Source: Coix lacryma-jobi var. lacryma-jobi | Lineage: Eukaryota > Streptophyta > Magnoliopsida > Poales > Poaceae | Assembly (NCBI GenBank): GCA_009763385.1 | Contig: CM019826.1 | Coordinates: forward strand, 57,409,127 to 57,473,126 | Length of the DNA: 64,000 nucleotides | Direction: 5' to 3' | In this document: piece after piece, positions 1 through 11,514 of the stretch | Layout: the number at the start of each line of letters is the position of its first letter | How positions within the stretch are numbered: position 1 is the stretch's first letter | Notes under the pieces: generated by a model | Seen by the model: only the letters and a program-made list of their open reading frames with translations | Database searches by the model: none | Told to the model about the DNA's origin: nothing | Position numbers and translations under genes: made by a program

Positions 1-1207
1 TGGTGCTGGCGACGGCGGCGGAGCTGAGTGAGTGAGGTCGGGCTCCGGCGGCCTTCTTATAGGCGTGGCCAGGGGACGGTAGAGAGCTCGGAGAGGTGTG
101 GACGAGCTCGGCGAGCGCGTGCGCACTCGATTGCGCTCTGGCGGGGGTGATGGCGTGCAGCCGGGGCTCGGGCGTGTGCTTGCCGGTGATGGCCACGCGG
201 CGGCGGCGCGCGGAGCTCTGTAGGGGACGGGAGAGAAGGTCAGCGCTCGCGTGCGGGCGCGGAGGGGACAAAGGAACATCGGCGACAGGTTGCAGGCGCG
301 TGGGGAGCAGCCAGGCGTGCGGCGCGCGCGAGGCCGGCGGGGCGCCATGGCCGGGGCCCCCCTGACCCTAGGAAGAAGAGGAACAGTGCTAGGGGTAGTG
401 TTTGACTTTGGCTGATCTCTGTATTTTGCAAATTTCTCCCAAAAATTGAACTGGGCAACAAAAACTCAAAACATCAAAGTTGTTCAGAAAAATGAGATCT
501 ACAACTTTGTCAATATGAACATTTTCAAATTCCAAATAGTTTTTGAACAATATTTGAAAACAGTAAAGGGGACACTTTTTCAAACTTGATTCAAATCAAA
601 ATTACTCTGGATTTCAAACTGAAACTTGAAAATCTGTAAACATGAAAGTTTTTCCTTTTATCAAAACCTACAACTTTGCTATTATACACTTTTCCAGAAA
701 CTCATTAGTTTTTGAACTCATTTTGAAAACTGAAAAGGGGACAAAAACTGGAGTTTGATTGAATTTGAAATAACTCAAAACTTTGTACTGCAACTTGAAA
801 ATTTGTAAATACCAAAGTTGTTTCTCTTTGATAGATCTACAACTTTGCTTTTTGGACCAAACCCAAATTTTGAATAATTTTTGAATTACAAAAAGAGGTG
901 TAAAAGCCAGGGTTTGGAAATCAGGGTTTTGCAAAAGGGATTTGAAACCAAATTCTGATTTTTGAACTTTGGCCAACACAACAACACTTCAAGACACCAA
1001 AGGAACAAGAATTACACAAAGCTAATCACAGAGATGAAATTACCATTTTGCCCTAGTAGAGAGAAGTGGGCTAAATAGGGTTTTTGCAATAGAGGTAATT
1101 CACATAAAATGATACACTTAGCAAAATGCGTACACATGAAATCATGATCAAGATGCTTAATGATGATATGTCAAGTTAATTACATGCTAAACACCAGAGG
1201 TGTTACA
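1..1207 (-). repeat. Gypsy1 3' LTR (partial)
   Basis: This stretch matches 9790-10997 with one single-base indel and about ten substitutions. Its right edge ends GGTGTTACA, so on the minus strand the LTR starts TGTAACACC, and the polypurine tract follows directly. It holds the U3 tandem repeat (475-900) and a TATA-like box on the minus strand (plus-strand CTTATA, 56-61). The GC-rich part (1-370) is the start of R/U5. Open frames inside it are by-products of base composition. Confidence 0.95.
475..905. repeat. 169-bp tandem repeat in Gypsy1 U3
   Basis: Three diverged units begin near 475, 644 and 813, a spacing of 169 bp each time. Each opens with a CAAAGTTGTT-like stretch and then an ATCTACAACTTTG-like stretch, and later has TTTTTGAA and GGGGACA motifs. 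The same three units recur at 10265-10700 in the other LTR. They lie upstream of the TATA box in U3. Confidence 0.75.
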
Positions 1208-1208
1208 G

Positions 1209-1220
1209 CCTCCCCCCCTT
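1209..1220 (-). other. Gypsy1 polypurine tract
   Basis: On the minus strand this is an unbroken A/G run (AAGGGGGGGAGG) within two bases of the TGTAACACC start of the 3' LTR. That is the expected place for plus-strand DNA priming. Confidence 0.9.
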
Positions 1221-1284
1221 AAAGAAATCTCGCCCCGAGATTCTGCGTCTTAAGGAAGGACAAAGAGGGGATAAAGGCAAAACT

Positions 1285-3189
1285 TTACATAGACAGAGAT
1301 TCGAGAAAGTCGGGGTAGTTCTTTGCTAAGAAGTCTTCAGATTCCCAAGTGGCTTCTTCTTCAGAGTGCTGGTTCCACTGGATTTTGTACCATCTTGTGG
1401 TGGTTCTCCGGGTAACGCGATCCTTGTGGTCCAACACGCGAACTGGATATTCTGAGTAGGACAGATCAGGCTCTAGCTCGACACCTTCAACTTCCACGAC
1501 ATGTTCCGGTACTCTGAGACACTTCTTGAGTTGGGAGACATGGAAAACATTGTGGACAGCGGAGAGATGATCGGGCAACTTCAGCTTGTAAGCTACCTTG
1601 CCACAACATTCCAAAATCTCAAACGGACCAATGTAGCGGGGTGCTAACTTTCCTTTGACTCCAAAACGAGTGACTCCCTTGGTTGGTGAGACCTTGAGAT
1701 ATACATAATCTCCAACTTGAAACTTCAGAGGTCGACGTCTCTTGTCAGCGTAGCTCTTCTGTCGAGATTGGGCAATTTTCATATTCTCCTGTATCTGCTT
1801 GACTTTCTCTTCCATATCTTTAACCAGGTCAACTCCAAAGAATTCTCTTTCTCCGGGCTCGGACCAACTGAGGGGTGTACGACAACGACGACCGTACAGT
1901 GCTTCAAAGGGTACCATTTTGATGCTCTCTTGGTAACTGTTATTATAAGAGAACTCTGCCAAAGGCAAACAGTCATCCCAAGTATCTGCGAAGGTAAGAA
2001 CACAGACTCTCAACATGTCCTCCAGCACTTGGTTGACTCGCTCAGTTTGTCCATCTGTTTGCGGATGATATGGCGTACTATGCAAGAGCTTGGTTCCAAG
2101 TGAGGTATGGAACGCTTTCCAAAACTTAGCGACAAACTGGGTACCACGGTCAGAGACAATGCTCTTGGGTATGCCATGAAGTTTCACTATGTGGTTCTTG
2201 TACAAGGCGGCATACATGGGGACGGTGTAACTGGTCTTCACTGGCAGAAAGTGAGCTTGCTTAGTGAGTCGGTCCACGATTACCCAAATGGAATCAAAAC
2301 CTTTCTGGGTCTTGGGTAGTCCATTAACAAAATCCATACTAATGTCGTCCCATTTCCAAGCGGGTACTGACAAAGGTTGCAATTCTCCTCCAGGCTTCAT
2401 GTGTACTGCCTTGACTCTTTGGCAGGTATCACACTGAGCGACATACCGGGCAATCTCAATCTTCATTTTAGTCCACCAGAATCTCTGCTTCAAGTCTTGG
2501 TACATCTTGTTGCTGCCGGGGTGAATAGAGAATCTGGTCAAGTGTGCTTCATCAAGGATTAACTGTCTCAATTCAGGCACCTTGGGAACTACTAGACGGT
2601 TCTTGAACCAAACAACTCCTACATCATCGATCCTGAAACAATCAGCCTTTCCGGTCTGGACCTTTTCGATGATGTGCTTGATTCCAGGGTTATCCTTCTG
2701 AGCAGCAATGACTTGATCCTTGATGGATGTTTCTATGCTGACATTGTTCAAGCTTCCTTGCGGGATCATTTCGATACCCATCCTTTCAAGTTCATGGCAC
2801 AAGGAAAGATCATAGGGCTTCGTCGTCAGACAGTTGCAGTGTGACTTGCGACTGAGGGCATCGGCAACTACATTTGCCTTACCAGGATGGTAATGTACTT
2901 CGAGATCATAATCTTTAATCAACTCAAGCCATCTTCTCTGCCTCATATTCAATTCTTCTTGAGTGAAGATATACTTTAGGCTCTTGTGATCCGTATACAT
3001 ATTGCAGGTGCTGCCTAACAGATAGTGACGCCAAATCTTCAAGGCATGCACGACTGCTGCTAGCTCAAGATCATGGGTTGGGTAGTTTTCCTCATGTCGC
3101 TTAAGCTGTCGTGAGGCATAAGCGATCACTCGTCCTTCTTGCATCAGAAACACAGCCCAAACCAGTACCAGATGCATCACAGTATACAT
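1285..3189 (-). pseudogene. Gypsy1 pol, C-terminal part: RNase H, integrase, chromodomain
   Basis: The frame enters inside RNase H (ACASRQL-like start, then HDLELAAVVHALK and YTDHKSLKYIF). It continues into the integrase zinc-binding region (H and CDTCQ), the catalytic core with D in SMDFVNGLP, D in VSDRGTQF and E in DGQTERVNQ, and the HVSQLKKCL segment. It ends in a chromodomain-like tail (YPVRVLDHK to EEATWESEDF). Chromodomains direct chromovirus integration to particular chromatin. This frame is separated from the upstream pol frame by a one-base insertion near 3155 in the stretch encoding GLGCV, so a full polyprotein cannot be made without recoding. Homologous frame in Gypsy2: 35600-37450. 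Confidence 0.95.
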
Positions 3190-3871
3190 CGAAGGGTTTC
3201 TCGATATCTGGTTGAGCTAGGACTGGTGATGTAGTTAGCAGTTTCTTCAAGGCTTGAAAGGCTTGCTCACAGGCTGGTGACCAAACGAAATCCACGGAAT
3301 TCTTCAACAACGCTGTGATAGGCTTGGCGACTCTGGAGAAATCTGGGATGAAACGACGATAGTATCCAGCCATTCCCATGAAGCTGCGAACTTCGCGGAC
3401 AGTGGTAGGTGGCTTCCAATCCAAGATATCTGCCACTTTTTCAGGGTCAACTGACACACCTTCAGCGGACAGGACATGACCAAGGAATTGAATTCGATCT
3501 AGCCAGAATTCACATTTACTGAACTTGGCGTACAGCTGGTGATCTCTGAGACGAGAGAGAACGATTCGAAGATGCTTGGCGTGATCTTCAGGAGTTCTTG
3601 AATAGACAAGGATGTCGTCAATGAACACGACTACAAATTTATCGAGCTCTGGCATGAACACAGAGTTCATGAGATACATGAAATGAGCGGGGGCATTGGT
3701 CAAGCCAAAGGACATGACCAAGCACTCATATAGGCCGTATCTGGTGGTGAAAGCTGTTTTAGGAATGTCTTCTGGACGGATTTTTATTTGGTGATAGCCA
3801 GATCTGAGATCAATCTTGGAGAACACTCTGGCTCCAGACAACTGGTCAAAAAGAAGGTCAATGCGAGGCAA
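3101..3871 (-). pseudogene. Gypsy1 pol, middle part: reverse transcriptase and start of RNase H
   Basis: Starts within reverse transcriptase at PRIDLLFDQL. It carries KIDLRSGYHQIKI, AFTTRYGLYE, SFGLTNAPAHF and the catalytic FIDD box (VVVFIDDILVYS), then the thumb (FLGHVLS) and the first RNase H aspartate (YCDASGTGLG). It is out of frame with gag-protease because of a one-base deletion near 3878, in an A-rich run after VTIKN, and out of frame downstream because of the insertion near 3155. Both lesions are clear by comparison with the intact Gypsy2 frame. The apparent start codon is internal to the domain. Confidence 0.95.
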
Positions 3872-5745
3872 GGGATATTATTTTTGATGGTGACCTCATT
3901 GAGCGGGCGATAGTCAACGCACAGACGAAGACTTTTGTCCTTCTTCTTCACAAAGATAGCAGGACAGCCCCAAGGAGATGAACTTGGGCGAATGAGACCC
4001 TTGTCCAATAGCTCTTGCAATTGGATCTTCAGCTCTGCCAACTCTCTGGGAGGCATTCGATAAGCTCTACGGGATATAGGAGCAGTCCCGGGCTTTAGCT
4101 CTATGGCAAACTCAACATCACGGTCGGGAGGCAGACCGGGTAGATCTTCTGGGAAGACATCAGGGAACTCGCGGACCACGGGAATATCCCTGACTTCCGG
4201 AACACAGGCGGTATTCAACTGGGTGGTTGCTGGTTTTTGAGGCATAGGAAGTTGGAGAAGGAGTTTGGAACTGCTGTTAGGAATATCCACTCTCACAACT
4301 CTATTCAAGATGTCTATCATGGCTTTATACTGACACATCCAATTCATGCCTAAGATGACATCTATCTCTTGATTGCGCAGTACTATCATGGTGGTAGGAA
4401 AGACATGTTCCCCCAGCATTACTGGTATACTGCGGACCACTTCCTTAGTATTTATCCGCCCTCCAGGCGAAAGTATGCAAAAACTTTCTTTTAACTCCCC
4501 CATGGGTAATTCATGTTTGATGACAAAAGTGCGACTGATGAAGGAATGCGATGCACCAGAATCGAACAAGACGACTGCAGGATGATTGGCAACAGGGAAC
4601 CTACCGAGCATGACGGGCTCTCCTTCTGGGATGTTACTGACGGTGGTGAAGTAGACTTGCCCGTGCTTCTTGACAAACTTGCCCTTCTGGACGTGCTGCT
4701 GCGGTGCACGGTGCTGCTGCTGTGATCCTCCAGGGCCTTTCTGTGCATGTTGGGCATTCTTCTTGGGTTTTGGGCAATCGCGAGACCAGTGACCAACTTG
4801 GCCACAGTTGTAGCATGGATGGTTGTAAGCTGTTTGAGGGGTGGTGACACGAACACCTGGGGCGTTCGGCTGAGTGGCACTTTGCTGGTTGGCATTATGA
4901 GTGGTGGCCGCGGTACGAACGACCACTTGCTGATGGGGATATGGGGCTCGGTTTTGGTGGTGGCTGGGGTGATAGATGATTCTTGGGCGCTTATGGTTGC
5001 TGGAGAAGCTGCTAGACCCAGCCTTCTTCTTCTTCTTCTCCTCCTGATACTGGCGGTTACTTTCCTCGAAAGCGACAGCACGGTCAACGACATCATGATA
5101 AGATCCGTTGAGGTTGTTGGATAGACCTCTGCGAATCTTAGGGTGCAGACCCCTGAGAAAACAATCTCTCTTCTTTTCCTCTGTGTTGACATAGTCGGAG
5201 GCATACTGGCTCAGGTGGTTGAACTGACCCACATACTGCATCACTGTGGATTCCTTCTGCTGCAGGGCTAGGAACTGATCAAGCTTCATCTTCATCAGAC
5301 CTGATGGGATGTGGTGTGCACGGAAAGCGGTGCGGAACTCCTCCCAGGTCAACTCATGACCTTCAGGTTGGGCAGCCAAGAGGTTGGCATACCAAGCACT
5401 TGCTGGACCACGAAGCTGCTGAGAAGCAAACCGGGGCTTCTGGATTTCAGTGCATCGGATAAGACCAAACTTCTGCTCCATGGTGCGGAGCCAATCATCA
5501 GCTTCGAGGGGTTCATCGGCTCTGGTGAAAACTGGTGGACGGGTTTCAGTGAACTCCACATAGGTGGTCTCTTGGTTGTGACGACCTCGGTGACCAACAT
5601 TCTGCTGTCCTTGGTTCTGAGCCATCAGGTTGGCAGCGGCGGCCAAGGCTGCAATGGCATCTGCCAGGGTAGCAGGAACTGGTGGAGGGTTTGGAAGGTT
5701 GGCACCTCCGGAACTTCCGGCTCCAGTGCGGGTGTTCACAGGCAT
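3784..5745 (-). pseudogene. Gypsy1 gag, protease and N-terminal reverse transcriptase
   Basis: Starts MPVNTRTGAGSSGG at 5745, directly after a CAG on the minus strand. The gag core (about residues 70-250) includes EADDWLRTMEQKF and YHDVVDRAVAFEE. A CCHC zinc knuckle (CYNCGQVGHWSRDCP) follows. The aspartic protease has VLFDSGASHSFIS, then VILGMNWM. Next come the PR-RT linker (FPDVFPEDLPGLPPDRD) and the start of reverse transcriptase (RPSSSPWGCPAIFVKKKD, LRLCVDYRPLNEVTIKN), after which the frame is lost by a one-base deletion. Gag forms the particle; protease matures it. The real coding region would run through to 1285. Confidence 0.95.
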
Positions 5746-5974
5746 CTGTTAAGAATTTGGGAACTTAGCATCCAAAGATTGCTTTTGAACGAAACTAACT
5801 GATGAGATTCATTGATGCAAGGGTAGTTAACTGATACAGAAGTTCGATAGACAACCATTGCCTGACAAAGGAAAGGTACAAGACAAGATACAGACTCGAC
5901 TAGACAGAAGACCAACTAACGTCCCAAACCTAGACTAAGGCTTTAGGTGAGCAGATGGCACAGACACAACGAAT

Positions 5975-6583
5975 CTAGTCGTCATCGATGATGATCAACT
6001 CTTCATCGTCATCTTCATCTTCGATGATGAGCTCAGGCTCTTCCTCCTCATCCTCATCTTCAACGTGAACATCTTCAGCAGGTTCCACTTCTACATTCTG
6101 GACTGGCTCATGTTCTACTTCAGGTTCCTCCACGACTCCATCTTCTGGATCCTCAGCAACAGGCGGAGCCACGGGGTGAAGTTGGTTGTACAGCTGATGT
6201 ACTTCCTCATGAAGCATATCATTGTACTGCTCGATCTGGGCAGTGTACTGCTGTAGTCCATGGAACTGGGCTCTGGTGACATCCTCGCGGGTCCAAGCAT
6301 CGTTGCGCTGCTCGATAGCGCGAACCGTGTTCCGATTGGCCTGCTCCAGGGAAGCTCGTGCCTCATAAAACTCCATGCGGGAGAGATAGAAGTCGTGCTC
6401 CATGTTCTCCATCTCAGCCTTTAGATTCTTGATCTCCTCCTTCAGCTGCTTGCGGTTGCGGCGGGACAAGCGACGTCCGTTGGAGGATTCTCCAGTCTCT
6501 TCTCCGGTGCGTGGCGCCAGCTGGTGACGCGGCACACCATGCGGTCCAATCGACTTGCGAGCAGTCCGCTTGAGGATAACCAT
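5975..6583 (-). CDS. Gypsy1 orf0: coiled-coil protein with acidic tail, upstream of gag
   Basis: A 202-residue open frame between the PBS and gag, ending 229 bp before the gag ATG. It has a basic N-terminus (KRTARKSIG), a likely coiled coil at about residues 40-110 (KQLKEEIKNLKAEMENM), and a C-terminal third rich in E/D ending EDDDEELIIIDDD. No zinc knuckle, protease or other enzymatic motif is visible. Rice RIRE3/RIRE8-type elements are known to carry an ORF called orf0 in this position; its function is not established to my knowledge. The sequence CCAG lies three bases before the ATG after a pyrimidine-rich stretch, as in a splice acceptor. The frame has no stop despite the broken pol. Confidence 0.8.
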   Translation of the reverse strand: MVILKRTARKSIGPHGVPRHQLAPRTGEETGESSNGRRLSRRNRKQLKEEIKNLKAEMENMEHDFYLSRMEFYEARASLEQANRNTVRAIEQRNDAWTREDVTRAQFHGLQQYTAQIEQYNDMLHEEVHQLYNQLHPVAPPVAEDPEDGVVEEPEVEHEPVQNVEVEPAEDVHVEDEDEEEEPELIIEDEDDDEELIIIDDD

Positions 6584-6892
6584 ATCTGGACAAGAGGTTA
6601 TAGGTGAGAAAGGCTAGCAAGAAAAAGGTAAAGGCATACTAACCCAACCGACTTAGAGAGGAAGTTATTATCTTAAGTGATTATGACATGATGCATGATT
6701 CGTTCCTACGGAACAAGGCAATGCAACTACTAAGGTAAGGTACATAGGGCTTATACAAGTTGTCTTGCTACTAGTTGCCAAAGACAAGATGAGATGAGAG
6801 AAGCAATTTGGACTCAAAATAGTCAAGTTTAGTTTTGGACTTAAAAACCTTTTGAAAGTTTCGCAAAAAGATTGCAACGTCGTAGTGAGATG
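6584..6892 (-). other. Gypsy1 untranslated leader
   Basis: The stretch between the PBS and orf0 has no convincing frame. The end next to orf0 is pyrimidine-rich on the minus strand (CCTCTTGTCCAG before the ATG). Confidence 0.6.
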
Positions 6893-6904
6893 CTCCGATA
6901 CCAC
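6893..6904 (-). other. Gypsy1 primer-binding site (tRNA-Met type)
   Basis: The minus strand reads TGGTATCGGAGC two bases after the end of the 5' LTR. This resembles the tRNA-Met-type priming sites common in plant gypsy and copia elements. Gypsy2 has the same 12 bases at 31079. Confidence 0.9.
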
Positions 6905-6906
6905 TC

Positions 6907-9900
6907 TGTGACGTAACAGCCCTAATCCCATGGCCCACTGATCACTATCAACCACTGACAGTCGATCCGTACAGCCAAGAGATTAAGACCGGGTTCCGCC
7001 ACTGGGCTACATCAGTGCCCGACGTCCGCAGGATCATCTCACAATTCAGTTACAATCTCTTGAACATTTTGACAAATAACATCGGAGTAAATAGCGGAAG
7101 ACTTAAATAACAATAGATTCACAAACCAGTGTTCAACATAAACTTAAAGTGAAGTTATTACAGACCATAGTTCAAATAGATAGAGTTGGCAGGGTAGCGT
7201 ATGACAACAACTAAAAGATAAAGATACTTCACCCAGCCCAAGGGTGAATCATCACTCATTGGCCTCATCGGCCTCTTCCTGAACAACAGTCACACAGCAG
7301 GGTCCAAGGCATACTGAGGAATCTGCCATACCTGCAACATGGGTAAAAGAACCCTGAGTACAAAGGTACTCAACAAGACTTACCCGACTAAAGAAAAGAG
7401 AGAAGACTCAGGAATGCAGGCTTAGGGTAGTCAAGGTAAGGCTTAAGCAAGTTCAAGTATTTTGCAGAAAAGCATTTTTGGTAAACCTTATTTAAATTTT
7501 GAAAGGTTCGGTATTCCTTGTTTCATCATAATCCTTGATTCATTTTAGTTTCCAAACAGACCTAGTTGAGAACCACTCCCTGTTGACAATCAGTGACTAA
7601 GTCTCCATAACCGAGGAGCAGCGTTAATCCGGATAAATAATACTCAGCTGAGGGTCCCTATCCACACTGCATATGTAGCACCCAAGCTTGCATATGCCAA
7701 CTCGTCTACCACGATTCCTCCAAGATTGGGCCCGGTCCTACGCCACCCGGAAGTACAGTACACCACTCCAATCCGGGACTCTAACCCACGTGGGTACATG
7801 CTACTTCCGCCATCTCTCCACTCCCAGTGCGCGGTTGTCGGTCCAATAAAGGATTCCTCGGAGCCGAAGCTTTCCGTAGTATGTGAATAGTTGCAAGTCT
7901 TAGTCAATCAGGCCCCCATACAGGTGGTCCCTAAATTTTTCCAGCCAGCGACAAGCACCTCGGGACTCTAACCCGAGAGTACAGGTCCTGTCAGTTTTTC
8001 AACCCTGTCCCGGTCGGTGTCAACTGTTGAGTCCCGGACTACAACATGACGGCGCCGTACGCAAGGACAACCTCTCCTTCCCATTGACTAAGTACGGATC
8101 AGATACTTAACCAATAGTGGGAGTAAACCAGAAATTCCCATAAATATTCTTAAAGTGATCACACTTTGAAATTGGCATTTTTATTGCAAATCTATCATAT
8201 AGCATTGCTAAGCATTTTGCAAAAAGTTTTTGAAAAGCAGGTATCGGGTGTATCATTGGTCAAGGTAGATAATGCATCAGATAGGATTTCCACTCAACTC
8301 CTACCAACCTAATGCAATAATTTAATTCAAAACATTTAAAGAAAGCATTTATAAAAGCAAGGTAGGGTTAAATGCACCGGGGCTTGCCTTGGATGGCAAA
8401 AAGAGCAGAGTCGGGGTAGGTATAAGCGTCGGAGCTCGGGGTTGCCTCGGGGACAGATCCTTCGGTGGCTACCTCGACTTCAGGGCCTTCTTCGTCAACT
8501 ATACGGATGCAATGATGAATGCTCATGAGAATGATGACATGGACTTAAGGTGCAAGACAATATCACAGATTCAAGATTACACTTAGGCAAGGCATAATCG
8601 AAATCTAGGTTGAGCATAAAAGGTAACCATTTCTTCCTTAAGCAAAATTGATTAAACTAGACTTTATCATAACTATCCTAAGCATCAACCAAACATAGCA
8701 TCACAAACATCATAGACCAAAGGGTAGGGGTCTATGAACATCAAGCAATCCAAAAAGTCACATCACAGGGCATTCAACGCTAACCCTAATCACTTTTTCT
8801 ATTTTTCTTAATTATATAAAAAGGTCATTTTATGAAGGTGCTCCAAAAATTACCAAATTAATCCCACAAGTTCATTAGGGTACAAGTATATGGCAAAACA
8901 AATTTCATAATTTTTGGAGGTCATTAAGGTGCTCAATTAAATCTAGACATTTAATTAACAAAAGGCACTATTCCTTAATTAAAATAAAGCTCAAAAATCA
9001 ACTTGTTCCAAATGACTTCAAAATTTTACCAGAGACTCATCATGACACAACTAGCTTGCAAAATTTATCTCAAGATTTTTGGAGCTACAGAACACTCTCT
9101 AAAAATACCAAAGCCTTCATTTTTCAATTAAAAGGGGAATTTTTCATTTTCAAATTTTTGCACAAAACTCAAGTTTCATATTTTTATAAAATACTTCAGA
9201 GCATAAATAGTCTACCACAAAAATTTCAGAATTTTTGGAGGTCTACAGAAAATCACACAAAAAAGAGAAAACAGAACACTATTCACATGTAGAAAATAAA
9301 AAGGGAAATCGGAGCACGGCGGTGCTCTGCTCGCCGGCGGTGACCCGAGCGCGGCGGCGTGCTTACGCCGGCCAACCTGGGCACTCCGCGGCAGAGCTGA
9401 GGGCACGGGAGTCATCAGGGAGCTCACCGGCGTTGATAGGGCAGCTCGGTGAGGGACGGGGATGGACGGTGGAGGCGGTCGACGGTGACCGGCGGACGAC
9501 GAGCGGCGGCGATCGACACTCCGACGACCCTGAGCACCAAACAAGTCCACAGGGGCGGGGTTAGAGTCGCACGGGAGTAAGGAAGGTGATGCGGGGGTCG
9601 GAGGGAGATGATCAAGGCCGGAGACGGCGAATTCCACGAACCCGAGTTCGCCGCGTTCTCGCCGGAGACGACAACGACGAGCAACGCCGGGCGATTGAGG
9701 GCGGTAGAGGTGAAATTGGAGGGTGGTGAAGCAGCACAAGAACACGGCGGAGCTTTTGAGCTAGGTGGTTGAGCACGGGAGGCTCTGGCTGGTGCTGGCG
9801 ACGGCGGCGGAGCTGAGTGGGTGAGGTCGGGCTCCGGCGGCCTTCTTATAGGCGCGGCCAGGGGACGGTAGAGAGCTCGGAGAGGTGTGGACGAGCTCGG

Positions 9901-10997
9901 CGAGCGCGTGCGCACTCGATTGCGCTCTGGCGGGGGTGATGGCGTGCAGCCGGGGCTCGGGCGTGTGCTTGCCGGTGATGGCCACGCGGCGGCGGCACGC
10001 GGAGCTCTGTAGGGGACGGGAGAGAAGGTCAGCGCTCGCGTGCGGGCGCGGAGGGGACAAAGGAACATCGGCGACAGGTTGCAGGCGCGTGGGGAGCAGC
10101 CAGGCGTGCGGCGCGCGCGAGGCCGGCGGGGCGCCATGGCCGGGGCCCCCCCTGACCCTAGGAAGAAGAGGAACAGTGCTAGGGGTAGGGTTTGACTTTG
10201 GCTGATCTCTGTATTTTGCAAATTTCTCCCAAAAATGGAACTGGGCAACAAAAACTCAAAACATCAAAGTTGTTCAGAAAAATGAGATCTACAACTTTGT
10301 CAATATGAACATTTTCAAATTCCAAATAGTTTTTGAACAATATTTGAAAACAGTAAAGGGGACACTTTTTCAAACTTGATTCAAATCAAAATTACTCTGG
10401 ATTTCAAACTGAAACTTGAAAATCTGTAAACATGAAAGTTGTTCCTTTTATCAAAACCTACAACTTTGCTATTATACACTTTTCCAGAAACTCATTAGTT
10501 TTTGAACTCATTTTGAAAACTGAAAAGGGGACAAAAACTGGAGTTTGATTGAATTTGAAATAACTCAAAACTTTGTACTGCAACTTGAAAATTTGTAAAT
10601 ACCAAAGTTGTTTCTCTTTGACAGATCTACAACTTTGCTTTTTGGACTAAACCCAAATTTTGAATAATTTTTGAATTACAAAAAGAGGTGTAAAAGCCAG
10701 GGTTTGGAAATCAGGGTTTTGCAAAAGGGATTTGAAACCAAATTCTGATTTTTGAACTTTGGCCAACACAACAACACTTCAAGACACCAAAGGAACAAGA
10801 ATTACACAAAGCTAATCACAGAGATGAAATTACCATTTTGCCCTAGTAGAGAGAAGTGGGCTAAATAGGGTTTTTGCAATAGAGGTAATTCACATAAAAT
10901 GATACACTTAGCAAAATGCATACACATGAAATCATGATCAAGATGCTTAATGATGATATGTCAAGTTAATTACATGCTAAACACCAGAGGTGTTACA
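6907..10997 (-). repeat. Gypsy1 5' LTR (4091 bp)
   Basis: Bounded on the minus strand by TGTAACACC (10997) and ...GTCACA (6907), with the PBS just beyond. U3 is about 1.1 kb and carries the 169-bp repeats (10265-10700). The TATA-like box is on the minus strand (plus-strand CTTATA, 9845-9850), so R plus U5 take up nearly 3 kb, unusually long. The GC-rich R/U5 part (9300-9840) includes minus-strand donor-like sites, for example CCG|GTGAGC at 9427. The rest (6907-9240) is AT-rich and shows no gene I can support. Confidence 0.95.
9845..9850 (-). promoter_or_regulatory. TATA-like box of Gypsy1 5' LTR
   Basis: The minus strand reads CCTATAAGAAGG, placed between AT-rich U3 and the GC-rich leader. 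It is conserved in the other LTR at 56-61. No start site can be read from sequence alone. Confidence 0.6.
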
Positions 10998-11514
10998 AAA
11001 CCCATCTTGATCTTTCAATTCACTTAACTTGGTTCAGATTTTAAACAGAATATGAACAGACCAAGCAAGTGAAGGACTCAACACTAGAGACAAAGCAACC
11101 TAGCATATATGAAAAGCACGAGTGATCTCGACACATCCTACACATGCTAGTTGCGAATCTCAATGGTGAACATTTTCATGTTTTATGTTCATTAGACAAG
11201 TTCACCATTCAAAAATAGCTCAGCTCACAACATGTATTAGTGATCAGAAAGAGTATAAGCTACAGCATCATAAAGCATTGGAGTAAAGACTACACAGAGC
11301 ATAGTTACATTCTTCAGACTATATTCATGAAGCTCAGAATGTAAAAGCGTACGCTAAAATGCAAAGATGCATGAAGAAATCAAAAAGAAGCAAAAACAAC
11401 TGAAAAACACAAAGTCAGTGTATCATACAAGAGTCAAAATGTTTCCCCCATCTAAAAACGGAAACACACACCAAGCTCACCTCTCAACCGCTTAAAGGTT
11501 GATTGGTCCAAAGG
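10998..11514 (-). other. 3' UTR of SIRE copy A (interrupted by Gypsy1)
   Basis: Homologous to 54000-54490 of copy C in inverted orientation. It starts after the RNase H end and has no coding potential. About 1.2 kb more 3' UTR and a 3' LTR should follow left of Gypsy1, outside the window. Confidence 0.85.

Larger units (their letters stand above)
1..10997 (-). mobile_element. Gypsy1: Ty3/gypsy Tekay(Del)-type chromovirus, 3' LTR cut by window edge
   Basis: The order on the minus strand is 5' LTR (10997-6907), PBS, orf0, gag-pol with C-terminal chromodomain, PPT and 3' LTR (1207 to beyond position 1). The two LTR ends share about 1.2 kb with roughly ten differences by eye. The element sits in the 3' UTR of SIRE copy A: the sequence right of 10997 is the complement of a segment also present at 54421-54490 in copy C, where no insertion occurs. 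The left target duplication lies outside the window. Pol carries two single-base frameshifts, so this copy is not autonomous. The lineage call rests on the chromodomain, the LTR length and the orf0 layout. Confidence 0.95.

Noticed and set aside
9424..10251. 275-codon minus-strand frame in the Gypsy1 LTR
   Set aside because: Low-complexity Pro/Ser/Arg/Ala product spanning the TATA box and U3/R boundary. It is a composition effect, and its repeat in the other LTR only reflects LTR identity.
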